A stretch of DNA of 64,000 bases from Trypanosoma brucei gambiense DAL972. Taxonomy: Eukaryota > Euglenozoa > Kinetoplastea > Trypanosomatida > Trypanosomatidae. Below are positions 32,901 through 43,642 of the stretch, one piece after another (position 1 is the stretch's first letter; every line of letters starts with the position of its first letter). Both the position numbers and the translations under genes were made by a program. Below the pieces are notes generated by a model that worked only from the letters and a program-made list of their open reading frames with translations, ran no database searches and was not told where the DNA came from. The stretch is taken from assembly GCF_000210295.1 (NCBI RefSeq), contig NC_026741.1, forward strand, positions 124,001 through 188,000. Reading direction: 5' to 3'.

Positions 32901-34625
32901 ATTTTTTTCTTACAATTTATGCCATACATGATTAAATATATTGAATAGGTAAATACATGGTTATATTGTACACATGTTTTATACGCGCAGTATCATCTTT
33001 ATATTTGTCTGTTTGTTTTTTTTTTTAGGTTCTGCTCAAATACAAAGAAAACAGGAGCGACGGGGTATTATATACCTCTTCTTCTTTTTGTAACCCTCTT
33101 GGCTTTTTTTTTTTTAATGCACGTTAATTCCTCAACCCCTCTCTTGTTGCTTGTGTTGTTGTTTTTCATCTTTTACATTTGTGAATGTAATGAAATGGAT
33201 AACAATAATATTAAACAATATTATTCAATCAAATAAGATAAAGCTTATACACACGGAGAGGCAACAGACAAAAAAGAAAAAAAAGAAAAACTGTCATAAC
33301 CCTCCCTTCCTCCGCTCGAATCTTTTGAACAAAACGAACCAAAAGAAAAAACAAAAAACGAATATAAAATGAATCAAAACACGAGCTGAGAAATTTAGAA
33401 CACACGCGCAAAATGAAAAACAGCAGAGCATAAGAAAAACAATAAAGGAGAAAAACGGAGGAAAAATTAATGTTAAGGTGAAGTGGAAGGAAAGGAAAAA
33501 AAACATATGAAGCAACAAAAGGGAGATTGGGGCAAAAAAAAAAATCAAAAAAACACAAGAAGCATTCAAAAGAAAAGCACATTATAAACTAATCAATTGA
33601 TTACTGTTAAAAACAGACCAATCAAATCAGCATGGGCGCACATTTATACATAAATATAACAACATCATAACATTCATATATATGTTTATGTGCATATATT
33701 TTCACGTTTATATATATTTGTATTTATATTTAAACATTTATTCGTGAGGAATTTTATATACTTCCCAGGTATCGCTCACATTCTCTTTTCGTCCTTCATC
33801 TATTTAGTTTGTTTCTTTTGTTTTATTACTGTTTTATTACTACTATTATTATTGCTTTTATTGTTATCTTGTTTTCATTGGTTTTTGTTGCCTCGGTCTC
33901 GTTTCATTTTGTCTTTTTTTTTTTCCATTGCGGTTTCATTTACGTCAATCTATCTTCAACTTCGACGGTATTAACCGAGCGGCTACGAGAATATTCATGA
34001 GAATACAAAACATATATATATATATTATTTATTTAATTTAATTTAATTAATACGAAATAGGGTAAGATTAGGTAAAAACAAATAAGATGAGTGAGTGTGA
34101 TGGCCACTTCTGTATTTTTGCCTTTTTGTTTGTTTGCTTGTTTGTTTGTTTTTTTTTATTTTTTCCGTTTTCTTTTTATTTGCTTTGTTTTCTTTTCAGT
34201 TTGGTACCAATAAGGGAGAGAGAGAAAAAGAAACAACAAAATTAAAACTCCACAAACGAAAACGTTTGGATAGGAAAAGAAAGGACAAAAGGTTTTATAA
34301 GGAAAAAAAACGATTATTTTAAGTAGAGAACGGCACACAAAAACAAAAGGGTGAAAAAGATAAGAAGAAAGGTAAAATATCATCGACTGGGTCGTTTTTT
34401 TTCTTTTCATTATTTATCAATCGGGTTGTGTCTGTTTGGTGTTTGAAAATTTTTTAAATTTGTGTTTAATTCATTTGTTTCGTTTCTGCTTTTTTTAAAG
34501 AAAGAATCAACAATCAAACAAAAACGGCGTCGGCAAATAAAAAGAAACGGAAAGATAACAACAAGTATCGTAGACTAATTTTATATATTTATAAATATCC
34601 ATACAAATATAGTGCTATATTAATA

Positions 34626-34657
34626 TATTTATTTATTTATTTATTTATTTATTTATT
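34626..34657. repeat. (TTTA)n microsatellite
   Basis: About 32 bases of tetranucleotide TTTA/ATTT repeat. On the minus-strand transcript it reads as UAAA/AAAU units, not AUUUA-type elements. Confidence 0.88.
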
Positions 34658-35774
34658 TTGTTTCATTTAAATGTAAAAAGAAAAAAGAAGATTGAAACAA
34701 AAACGGAGGAAGGGAGGGAAACATATAATCAATCAACAAGGGGTAAATAAGAAAAAAAACAAAAAAGAAATTGGCGGCAATGTTTTCCCTTTGCGTTGCT
34801 GTTGTTGTTCTAGGTCGTTTTTTTTTGCTTTTATTTTGCTTACTTTAAAGCTGCTTTTTTTAAAAATCAATACAAAGCCCCCCCCCCGCCCCAAACATTT
34901 TGCTTCGCCTCATTTTATAATTCCCCAATTAGTTGCACATTTCATTTATTTGTACAACACCGACAAGAGCGCAAAGGAAGTGAGAGCGGGAGAGGAAAAA
35001 AAAGAAAAGGAAAAAGAAAAAGAAAAAACAATACGGGGAAACAAAAAGTGACACATCACGCCTCGACAATATTAGTCATGAAATAATATTTCTATTTCTC
35101 GTTCATACTCCTCCTTCGATGCCTTTTTTTTTCCCCCCCCCACCCCTCCCGCTTCTTTCTCATTTTCATATTCATTCCCATTTCCCTTTCTTCCATCTTC
35201 CTTTCTCTATCACTCTCCCCATTTTATTTATAATTATATAAGTAAATATATATACATATATATATATTCTTTCCAACTGTGTATGCTCTTACAAACACAA
35301 ATAAGCACAAATATATTTATATATATATATATTTATATTCATATAAATATATAAATGTGAATGTACATACTTGTGTGCAATTGAATGATTGGCGGAATAT
35401 ACATATATTTATTTATATTATTATTTTTAGTGCATTTGCAGCACGAGGTCAATTGCTCCTCTTCCTCATCGTCATCATCGTCGTTATTCATCTTCATTTT
35501 CTTTTCTTTCCTTCTTTATTCCTCCACCACTACCTTTCCCATGCCTACCCTCGCCTTCCCCTCTTTATTCTTACCACCATTATAATAATATAACGCAACA
35601 TAACATAAAATAACATATCATATAATTATTATTTATTTAATATCATTAGTCAGTTTATCAATTGGCATTTGTTATTACTTGATACTTGGCATCATTTGGT
35701 GTTGTTTGGTGTTGTTGTTGTTGCTGCTGCTGTTTTTTTTTTCATTTTTTACTTTTTGCTTTTTTTGTGTACCA

Positions 35775-35800
<26 letters not shown>
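35775..35800. repeat. (CA)n microsatellite
   Basis: A 26-base CA run passes directly into alternating TA sequence, with another (TA)n tract at 35875-35896 nearby. Confidence 0.88.
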
Positions 35801-35807
<7 letters not shown>

Positions 35808-36587
35808 CGTATATACATATATATATATATAAAGATATATATATTACTGAAATCAATTAAATACATCTACTTCAATATATATATATATATATATATACGT
35901 GTCTGTACGTGTATTTCTACTTCATTTAATTATTCTTTTTGTCGTTTGCTTTTTTATTTTATTTTATTTTATTTCCCCCCTCTTCCTCTTTAATATTGTG
36001 GTCACTACTGCTACTTTGTGTCACTGCTTCACCTCCCACCCTCCGCTGCGTAATATATATATATTTATTTATTTATTTATATTAGTTCATCAATAGTTAA
36101 ACTTATTTCAATTAATTTAATATTTTATTCCTTTTTCCTTTTCTTCCTCCTCTCTTATTAATTTATCCACATATTTTTGTACTTTCCTCCCGCATTCTTT
36201 ATCTTCCTTCTTTTTTTTTCTTTTTTTTTTTTTTTAGTTACCTTCCGATATCTCAATCGTACAAAAACAAAAAATGTTTTCTGCGGAAGAAGAAGAAGAA
36301 GAAAAACAGTTCAAAATCGCTGGAGAATAAAAGCAATTAACGAATATATAAATATAAATATAAATGTGAAATATAAATCGAAACGAAGGAATGGAATGGA
36401 GTGGAGTGGAATGAAATGAAGTGGTGAAAAAAAAAAAAAAGATGTTCGGACAAAACAAAAAAATGGAGAGAAATTTTTTATTAAAAGGAAAAAAAGAAAA
36501 AAGAAGGTGGAAAAAGGCAACAAGCACTTTACACGAAAATAAAACAAATATGTGCATATGCAAAAAAAAAAACATTAAGGGAAGGAA

Positions 36588-36590
<3 letters not shown>

Positions 36591-36616
<26 letters not shown>
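36591..36616. repeat. (AAT)n microsatellite
   Basis: About 26 bases of AAT repeat in an A-rich context, about 2.2 kb downstream of the Gln-rich gene on its own strand. Confidence 0.88.
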
Positions 36617-36619
<3 letters not shown>

Positions 36620-38866
36620 GGATGATAAAAGAAAAAAAATGATTTGCGCCCTTCTTCAATTACAACTATCCACCGAAAAAAAAAAAACACACACACACCA
36701 CACACACCACAACATTAATGTAAGTTATGTGTAAATAAATATATTTAAATATATTTATTTATTTACTTATTTATTTCATTCGTTGAAATGCACTCGCTTA
36801 GAAATAATATACCGACTCCTATTAGTTAGTGTAAGTGAGCAGTCAATGATGTGATGATCGTGTTGGAATTTTATTAAATTAATAAAAAGAAAAAAAAAGA
36901 AAAAAAGGAAATGATGAAACAAAAACCAAAAGAATGATAAACATTTAAATATTTATAATATATTAAAGTGTGTTTGTGTGTTTGAATGAGTGAATAAGTG
37001 AATGAGAAAGTCAACAAATGGAAATATTCCCTTTATATATATAAATATATAAATATATAAATATATATATTCTTTTTACTTTTTATTAAAATTCCATTCA
37101 CCATTCCGCCCTCTCCCACACATACACTCAACCACCCACTTACATGGAATGCACCGCGTTATACAAATACATTTTTTTTATAAAAAAAATTCATTTATAA
37201 AATATATAAATTGCGTATGCACCATATCAGTGCGTGAAGAAACCATGACGGCAACTCAACACTGTTGGCAGCTTGATCTGAGACAGAGAAACAAAACACA
37301 CAACAAAAAGAAAAAAAACAAAGAGGGGGGGGAAAAAAAAAAGGAAACTGAGTTACAGAGTAGAAACAAAATAAAATAAAATGTATTTTCTTAAGAAGAA
37401 GGGGCAAAGAAAAAACAAAATAAAATAAAATAAAAAAGGGGGAAAAAGCACAAGAAACACTATTGACAAGCAGCCCACCTTGCACTTAAATACAAGTGCA
37501 TGCACTTATTCACTTATATATTTATTAATATTTAATTCTTAACGTATATATACATTTTTACATATACCCTTCCGTTACATTGCGTTAACAATCATATTAC
37601 AAATCCCTTCAGTACCCAAATTCCCTTGACTTTTATTCTATCTCTTCTTTCTCTTTTTTCTCTTTTTTTTTTTAAAAAAAAGGATTTTTTTTTCTTCATT
37701 TTCTTTTGTTTTTCTATTTTATTTTATTGTTCCTTTACAATTTTTGTTCGTGTTTAATTTCCCCTTTCCTCCCAATACATTTATTTAAACACAAACACGC
37801 AAGCGGAAACAATTTTAAGACATTGCAACACAAATATAATTTACACACATACATTGAGATGGAAATGAAATGGGGACGTAAATTAATTATTTTATTTTTT
37901 TTCAAAGAAAAAAAGGAAAGTGGAACCGAGTGGAGTTTATTTGAATGAGGAAAAAAAATTTAAAGAAAAAAAAACACACAAAAAAAAACTAACAAAGACG
38001 GGAAAAGGAAACAGGGAAAAAAAAAGCAGCAGCAGCAAGAGGTGAAGCAGTAAAAATAAAAATACAACAACAAAATCGCAACAATAACAGAAAAAAACAA
38101 ACAAACAAGAATAATACGAAAAAAAAAAAGACACTTACGGATAAGTAATGGAAAACAAAGAAAAAAAAATTATAAAAGAGCACAAGAAAAGACAAGAGAG
38201 AGAGAGAGAGAGGAAAGGGAAAGGAAGAAAAAAAAGTTAAAAACAAATAAATAAATAATAATAATAATAAAACAAAAATAGTGATCGACAGTTATGTCAA
38301 ACACATAGGGATTAGTAGATAAGACAACTTAAAAGAAAAGGAAAATGGAAACCGCCAGAAAATGAAAAAAAAAAGGAAAAGATATAAAGTCAAATATAAA
38401 AAAAAAGGAAACAAATGTCAAAGGAAAATGACGTGCGTCAAGCGAATCATTGGCCCACTACCAATAACACCCTCTTGGTTCTACAGGTTATGGGGAAGAA
38501 AAACAATAAACGAACAAGATAAGCAATAAAGGAAAAGAACAAAAAAAAAACGAAAAACGAAAAGAACCCAGTCGGGTGGAGGAAACAGGAATAAACAAGA
38601 ACGTAGGAGAAAACGAAAACGAAAACGAAAGTAAAGAAAATAATAAAGCAGATGCTCCTCCTGTTGCGGCAACGAGGAAACATCCATATCATGTCCCCTT
38701 CGGAACACTCTCGGGGGGGAATACAAACGGAAACTCTCATATTTATGCGCAATCTCCAAAATGAAAACTTCCACTCTAACTTCTTGTTCGGTCGATTGGT
38801 TTTACTCCTCGTCAGGCTCATGTCCGTGTAACGTAACAGGTATTAAAATTGGAGAAGGAAAAGAGT

Positions 38867-40264
38867 TTAATTGAAGCGACATCCCATGGGCAACGTTGTT
38901 GGCATAACAGGTGTGGCAAATAACTGTTGTTGTGGGTGTTGGTTGGTAATAAAAACTTGCCTCGTTGAATTGGGTTGAAGCTGCTGCTGAATGTACGCTT
39001 GAGGTTGCACCTGCTGGAGCTGATTTGTACTTATAGCCATCATACACGACTGCTGTCCACCAGGTTGAACAATTGCATACCCCTGCGGTGGGCGGGAAAT
39101 GTTGGAGTATTGTTGTGTAACGAACTGCTGGGGTTGAGCCAATTGCTGGGGATGGAGTTGCTGAGGCGGAGCCTTCCAAACGTATTGCATTACCTGTTGC
39201 TGCTGTTGTTGCTGGGAAAAGTCACGAAGGTCCTGACCTATTGGGCTTTGCACGCTACCCACCTGACTAATTTGCTGGGTTGGTACCATCACCATCTGGC
39301 ATCCAGTGGAACCATTTACATTTTGCACAGGTGTTAGGAACTGCACGTAACCCGGTGGCGGTGCAGATGTCCCGGAAGCGAGGGACGGAGTGGCCTGAAG
39401 GCGCTGAGTTGCCCCTGGTGCCGAAGTTGCCATCGGCGAAGGAGGAGCCGCAAAGGATTGAACCATTTGATTCAAACCAACTGCCGGCGTAAACGCACCA
39501 CTCAAGGCGGTTTGTTGCTGCTGTGGAACTACCGCAGGCCGTTTCTGCATGGAAACCGACAATAAACTCGACGGAACAATTTGTGTTCCCATAGAGTACA
39601 CGCCACCAGGCATCTGCACGATGGATTGAACCCCTGCTGAGGCCCGAGCAACTTGTGGGTTGGCCAATGGCATTTGCTGCGCCGCAGGCATCTGTGCGTG
39701 TTTCGATCGCTCCCCAACCCACTCGTAGGGAGGCGGGCAATCCTCCTGCGGATTATATGACGGAAGAGTTCGCTGGCCCGTACCGGCAGGCGGCTGATCA
39801 TAACCGGCCACGGGATTTGCAGAGACCAGAGCAGGTGGAGAAGTTGCGGAGGGTTCAGTCACACTCATCACACCGGGGGTTGGCGGTTCACTGGAACTCA
39901 GCGGCTGAGAGAAGCGCGAATATGCACTGAGTAGGCTCTTTGAGTCTACCTGATCCAACGTTCGTGACGTTTCAAAGGTCGAGTGACCGGACTCTTGAGA
40001 AACAAGGAGAGATTTGGAATCCTTCGAGCGTAACATCGCCTCAGTGTCCAGAGCCGTGTGAAGATGATTTGCAGCACCCTCTGGTACAACAGCCGTCGAT
40101 GCAGGAGCCGCTGCCCCGGACCTCGCTTTGCGCATTACCATTATGTTGTCATCATCATCATCATCATCGTTCATTTGCCGTGTGAGGCTCTCCGTGATGG
40201 TGTCAAGATTATCTCGGTCATCGGAGGTGCAGAGAAACATCGTATCGTAATTGAATTCAGTCAT
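38867..40264 (-). CDS. Gln/Pro-rich low-complexity protein, possible RNP-granule component
   Basis: The product has 465 residues from the ATG at 40262-40264 (MTEFNYDTMFLCTSDDRDNL). The frame also opens 23 codons further up, but that stretch is the translation of a splice signal (see 40309-40326), so the downstream ATG is preferred. Residues about 30-37 are a poly-Asp run encoded by a GAT repeat. The middle is Ser/Pro/Ala-rich with a PPPY motif (DCPPPYEW), a potential WW-domain ligand. The C-terminal 200 residues are dominated by Gln, Pro, Val and Ser, with a Q7 run and many QQ pairs, and no charged clusters. That is the composition of prion-like, phase-separating segments in mRNA-regulatory proteins. 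I recognise no folded domain. The following 12.9 kb lacks genes, which may mean a very long regulatory 3' UTR. Confidence 0.82.
   Translation of the reverse strand: MTEFNYDTMFLCTSDDRDNLDTITESLTRQMNDDDDDDDNIMVMRKARSGAAAPASTAVVPEGAANHLHTALDTEAMLRSKDSKSLLVSQESGHSTFETSRTLDQVDSKSLLSAYSRFSQPLSSSEPPTPGVMSVTEPSATSPPALVSANPVAGYDQPPAGTGQRTLPSYNPQEDCPPPYEWVGERSKHAQMPAAQQMPLANPQVARASAGVQSIVQMPGGVYSMGTQIVPSSLLSVSMQKRPAVVPQQQQTALSGAFTPAVGLNQMVQSFAAPPSPMATSAPGATQRLQATPSLASGTSAPPPGYVQFLTPVQNVNGSTGCQMVMVPTQQISQVGSVQSPIGQDLRDFSQQQQQQQVMQYVWKAPPQQLHPQQLAQPQQFVTQQYSNISRPPQGYAIVQPGGQQSCMMAISTNQLQQVQPQAYIQQQLQPNSTRQVFITNQHPQQQLFATPVMPTTLPMGCRFN
40144..40170. repeat. (ATC)n coding microsatellite
   Basis: A short ATC array on the plus strand encodes the poly-Asp stretch of the Gln-rich protein. 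Its length may vary between alleles without breaking the frame. Confidence 0.85.
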
Positions 40265-41012
40265 TGGTATAGGACTCAATGGACCGCAGTACAAATAACA
40301 ATAGGATGCTATAGAGAGAAAGAAGGCTTGCAACCTTTGCCCACGGTCGTCTCCAAATCAAATAATCCTTTTCCACAGATGCTTTCTTTTCCTCTTCCTC
40401 CTGTTGCTCTCACAGCTTCTTCGACAACAATGCAGAAAAAAGACTTCTGTCTTTTCCTAGTCCTTTACTCTGTTTGTCTGTTTGTTTGTTTGTTTTTTTA
40501 ATTTTTTCTTTACAATTTGTTTTTTTTTTTGTGTGTGTGTGTGTGGTTTTTCTTGGCTTCCTTCAAAAATGATGATTTTCTGTTCTGTATTTTTTTTTAG
40601 TTTTTTTTTTCTCTTTAAGCAGTACCTTCTTCTCAATTCGCTTCCCTTCTTTATCGCTCGTTTATCTGTTGCTTTTTTTTCTTGATAATCTACAAGAATT
40701 TAAATGCAAGTTGGAGAATATTTTACAAAAAAAAAGGTCGAAATGAGGAGTAGCGGGGATGTTATCAATGCATTTTGTATCTCGAAGCGTAAGAACAGCT
40801 GGCAAAACAGATGGAGCTGCCAAATGGGGGAAGTAAACCTATTCAAGAAATAAACAAACACTACTGAATATAATTGCGAAACCGTTTGTAAAGATCAGGC
40901 ATATGGAAGTCGAAAAAAAAAAACACTCGGAAACCATGAAAGTTAAAAAGAGCGAGGGAATGTTTTTCAGTCAGAACCGCAAAACAAAACAAAACAACAA
41001 TTCCACTCGTCT
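40265..41012. other. Intergenic spacer
   Basis: The spacer of 0.75 kb lies between PEX4 and the Gln-rich gene. Apart from the acceptor at 40309-40326, it holds T-rich and TG-rich tracts on the plus strand (40480-40680, with (GT)n at about 40531-40545) and should include the PEX4 3' UTR. No gene was seen. Confidence 0.5.
40309..40326 (-). promoter_or_regulatory. Candidate trans-splice acceptor that sets the start of the Gln-rich gene
   Basis: The minus strand has a pyrimidine tract (complement of 40313-40326), then TAT and AG at 40310-40309. It sits between the two candidate start codons (40333 and 40264). Splicing here leaves a 44-base 5' UTR and only the downstream ATG. Confidence 0.6.
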
Positions 41013-41495
41013 CTACTCCCCATCATTGAAAGGTGGTGCACCAGCTTCAGTAATAGCATACATACGTGCAAGTGAGTTATAACCCATTACGTCTCCTGCG
41101 CGTAGCAAATTTCCTGCGTCGCAGTTGAAGGGGCTTCTGGCGTCAGGTTCCGTTAGCAAACTAATGATTGCACGACAAACACTTGAAATAGTCCACGCAG
41201 GAGACCACCGACTTTTCAAAATATCAAGGCACACAGCGCCCGTATCGAAGTTAACATTAGGATGAAAAACTTTCGTCACAAACCACGCAACGGGAGGCAC
41301 CATTGGGTAATCCCGTGGTATTTGTAAACGAAGACAAAAACTACCACCTTCATACGGTGTGTCTGGAGGTCCATCTAACACCGCTTCCCATGAAAATAAA
41401 TTATTTGATTCCACCAGCTTTAGCACAACATCATTGTCAGGGTCACGCTGAACTTCTTTTAGCTCTTTCGAAAGCCGGCTGATGGGGCACGGCAT
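41013..41495 (-). CDS. PEX4: Ubiquitin-conjugating enzyme E2, PEX4-like
   Basis: The product has 160 residues from the ATG at 41493-41495 (MPCPISRLSKELKEVQRDP). The frame opens 26 codons earlier, but a T tract and AG acceptors lie between the two starts, so the short form is preferred and has a normal E2 length. The UBC fold is complete: HPN at 78-80, catalytic Cys C89 in GAVCLDILK, and the following SRWSPAW. The C-terminal part (SPFNCDAGNLLRAGDVMGYNS) is characteristic of PEX4 rather than generic E2 enzymes; plant and yeast PEX4 carry the same DxGNLLRxGD block. PEX4 mono-ubiquitinates the import receptor PEX5 on a cysteine so that it can be extracted from the peroxisome or glycosome membrane, working with a PEX22 anchor and RING peroxins. 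In trypanosomes this supports glycosomal enzyme import. Confidence 0.92.
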   Translation of the reverse strand: MPCPISRLSKELKEVQRDPDNDVVLKLVESNNLFSWEAVLDGPPDTPYEGGSFCLRLQIPRDYPMVPPVAWFVTKVFHPNVNFDTGAVCLDILKSRWSPAWTISSVCRAIISLLTEPDARSPFNCDAGNLLRAGDVMGYNSLARMYAITEAGAPPFNDGE

Positions 41496-42229
41496 AACAA
41501 CAGTTATTAAACTCCTACAAACTCTACACATATCATCACAGAGGTTTTTAAAAAAAAAATGTAAGAAGCTCAATTACGTACAAACAGGAAGCTAGTTACA
41601 CAAATTGAAGGTTGTAATAAGAAACACAACAATTGCGTTAAAGGAATACATGACAGGCAAAATCCTACAACTCCACAACAAAGGCATAATACAGTTGTAT
41701 ATATAAACCAATTAGAGAGAGTTGGATTGTTTTTTTTCCTTTTTTAAAGGCCAGACAAACACAGTTCCCCACAAAAAAAGTTTCTTCACCCACACAATTA
41801 AAAAAAAAAAAAGGAACAGCTCCCACAAAAAAAAAAACGGCTCTTTTTCGCATCAAACCGACAAGGAAAACGCAGCGAAGTCTACAGGATTGGAAAAAAA
41901 AAAACAATAATATAAAAATTTAAAAAAAGAAAAAAATACAATCCTTTACAACCCTCCAAAAAACAATTTAGATGAAGAAAAAAAGTGTATAATACTCTTA
42001 AAAACACGCTTTGCATGGAACTGAAAAAAATATTTAAAAAAAACTTCAAACACAGAGGTAGTTAAAAAAAAATACAAAGTATATAAACATTACAACTCTA
42101 GATTTTTTAAATTGGCAACAATAAAACCATAACGAGAAGCCTTAAGTAACACCCAACAATGACACGTTTGCGTGTATGTAATCCCTCACGCTAATCCTTG
42201 GCTGCTACACCGAAACGGTACTACTTGGA
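41496..42229. other. Intergenic spacer, A-rich
   Basis: The spacer lies between the left copy of the GPI-protein gene and PEX4. The plus strand is rich in A runs (41730-42070), so the transcript is U-rich. From 42113 onward the sequence belongs to the 1.83-kb direct repeat and is the 3' UTR of the GPI-protein gene. Confidence 0.5.
41512..41559 (-). promoter_or_regulatory. Candidate trans-splice acceptors for PEX4
   Basis: A 10-base T run on the minus strand (complement of 41550-41559) is followed, about 25 bases on, by four closely spaced AGs between 41525 and 41512. Use of any of them gives a 5' UTR of 16-28 bases and excludes the upstream in-frame codon. Confidence 0.6.
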
Positions 42230-43642
42230 CTACAAAAGACCAACTAATGTGAAAGTAAGGGAAAATAATAATAAGCGTAAATTGTGGTTCTTATTGTTTG
42301 CTGCACTTCCCATTGAAGACAAACGACCTTCACCAAACTCGATCAGAGAAGCAACTCCAGCCACCTCCATCGTTTTATTCAGCTTGACCTCTTTTCTCCG
42401 CACGGCAATGCTGGCAATAGTAATCAGCTGTGTGGATGTATTCAGATCTTCAAGCATATGAGAGACCACACGTGTGTCACTCTCCAGTCGCTCCGAGAGA
42501 TTTGGAAAGTTGTCCATAAGTTTCTTCCTCATATCATCCAGAGATTTGGGTGTCACCACCCAAGCTGTTTCCCCGCACACCTCAGCAGCCTTCTTTGCTT
42601 TCTCATCTGCAGCATTTCCAGCTATCTTCCTTAGCGTATTTTCCATGAGTGGTAGGTAATGAGCCCTTATACTTTTGAGATTCCTTGCATAGCTGCTTAC
42701 CTTCTTAAACACATTCTGTGCTTTATTTGCTGCTTTCGCAACCTCAGCAACGGCCCGCTTCACCTGATCCATGTGTCCCCCCGGGCGCTTTGCATTCGCT
42801 TGGCTCCGTTCCTCCACTTTAGAAACCATTGCAGAACGGCTTACAGCTTGCTCCGTGAATGCGTCCACTGCACCTTTCAGGCCTCTGTACTGCTCAACCA
42901 TCAAACACACTGCTTGTGTCTGATTCAGAGTAAGATTGTACTTTCTGGTGATAGAGGCTTTTGTTCCCTCGACCAGTTCCTTCACCGTAGACTCACCTTT
43001 GAGCGCCACCGACCTCCAAGTAACGACATTGTAGAGCACAAACTCCAGCTTCCACAGCTCCCCGGAACTTTCCCGGGTGTCATCCTCCAAACCTTTCGAA
43101 GCACCCTCAGGTAACGTACTAAACAACTCCAACAGCGTACCGTTAAGGGAATCGGAAGACACGCTTTCAGCAGCTCCCTTGCATTTTTCAGCCGCGCTCC
43201 TGACTCTCCAATTGGAATTGTGTCCTGCCACCTCCTTCAGCATGCGCTCTAACGCTGCTACACGATTGCTCCTGATCTCTTCAATATTCTCCGCCCTAAA
43301 CTCAGTCTCAATGGATGCGGTTTCAGCTTTCTTGGCGGCCTCAGTAACGTTGGAAGCAACACGCTTCGCACGCTCTACGGGATCGGTGGCATTTCTGTTC
43401 TCCCACAAGACATCCTCAGCCAAAGTTACATATTCATCACTCCGAGTCTTGGCATTCGATATCTTCAATGATTCGGTAGTTATCCAATATTTTAGGTCAC
43501 GGACGGCATCTTTCAGTCCCCTGAACTGCTTCAGAGCATTACACAATGTAACAGTTTGCTCAAGTGTAAGATTATTGTTCTTACCAACAGCAAATGGCAT
43601 GCACAGGAGTACAACTGCTGTGAAACAGGTGAATCGTGTCAT
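42230..43642 (-). CDS. Putative GPI-anchored surface glycoprotein with two tandem helical domains, copy 1
   Basis: The product has 470 residues from the ATG at 43640-43642. An N-terminal signal peptide (about 1-21, hydrophobic FTAVVLLCMPFAVG) and a C-terminal hydrophobic tail (about 455-470, LRLLLFSLTFTLVGLL) after a small-residue/Asn segment (GSAANN) fit a GPI-anchored secreted protein. The mature part is almost all predicted helix. It contains two homologous halves: NLTLEQTVTLCNALKQFRGL near 24 and NLTLNQTQAVCLMVEQYRGL near 236 start equivalent domains of about 200 residues. Each half has two cysteines (C34/C154 and C246/C356), likely one disulphide each. There are about eight N-glycosylation sequons. 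The pattern recalls the elongated three-helix folds of trypanosome receptors and invariant surface glycoproteins, but I cannot assign a named family. A nearly identical copy lies 10.4 kb to the right. Confidence 0.88.
   Translation of the reverse strand: MTRFTCFTAVVLLCMPFAVGKNNNLTLEQTVTLCNALKQFRGLKDAVRDLKYWITTESLKISNAKTRSDEYVTLAEDVLWENRNATDPVERAKRVASNVTEAAKKAETASIETEFRAENIEEIRSNRVAALERMLKEVAGHNSNWRVRSAAEKCKGAAESVSSDSLNGTLLELFSTLPEGASKGLEDDTRESSGELWKLEFVLYNVVTWRSVALKGESTVKELVEGTKASITRKYNLTLNQTQAVCLMVEQYRGLKGAVDAFTEQAVSRSAMVSKVEERSQANAKRPGGHMDQVKRAVAEVAKAANKAQNVFKKVSSYARNLKSIRAHYLPLMENTLRKIAGNAADEKAKKAAEVCGETAWVVTPKSLDDMRKKLMDNFPNLSERLESDTRVVSHMLEDLNTSTQLITIASIAVRRKEVKLNKTMEVAGVASLIEFGEGRLSSMGSAANNKNHNLRLLLFSLTFTLVGLL

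Larger units (their letters stand above)
26003..38866. other. 12.9-kb region without a convincing gene
   Basis: From the Rab1 start to the stop of the Gln-rich gene I find no ORF with coding character on either strand. The sequence is AT-rich and crowded with A and T runs and microsatellites: TTTA arrays at 29165-29205 and 34626-34657, (ATT/AAT)n at 29303-29325, 29935-29995 and 36591-36616, (CA)n at 35775-35800, (TA)n at 35875-35896 and 37048-37070. A few islands are less repetitive (26940-27110, 28140-28260, 28590-28760, 29630-29830) and could hold small RNAs or conserved UTR elements. It could be an extremely long 3' UTR of the Gln-rich gene, one or more non-coding RNAs, or expanded spacer. 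Confidence 0.55.
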
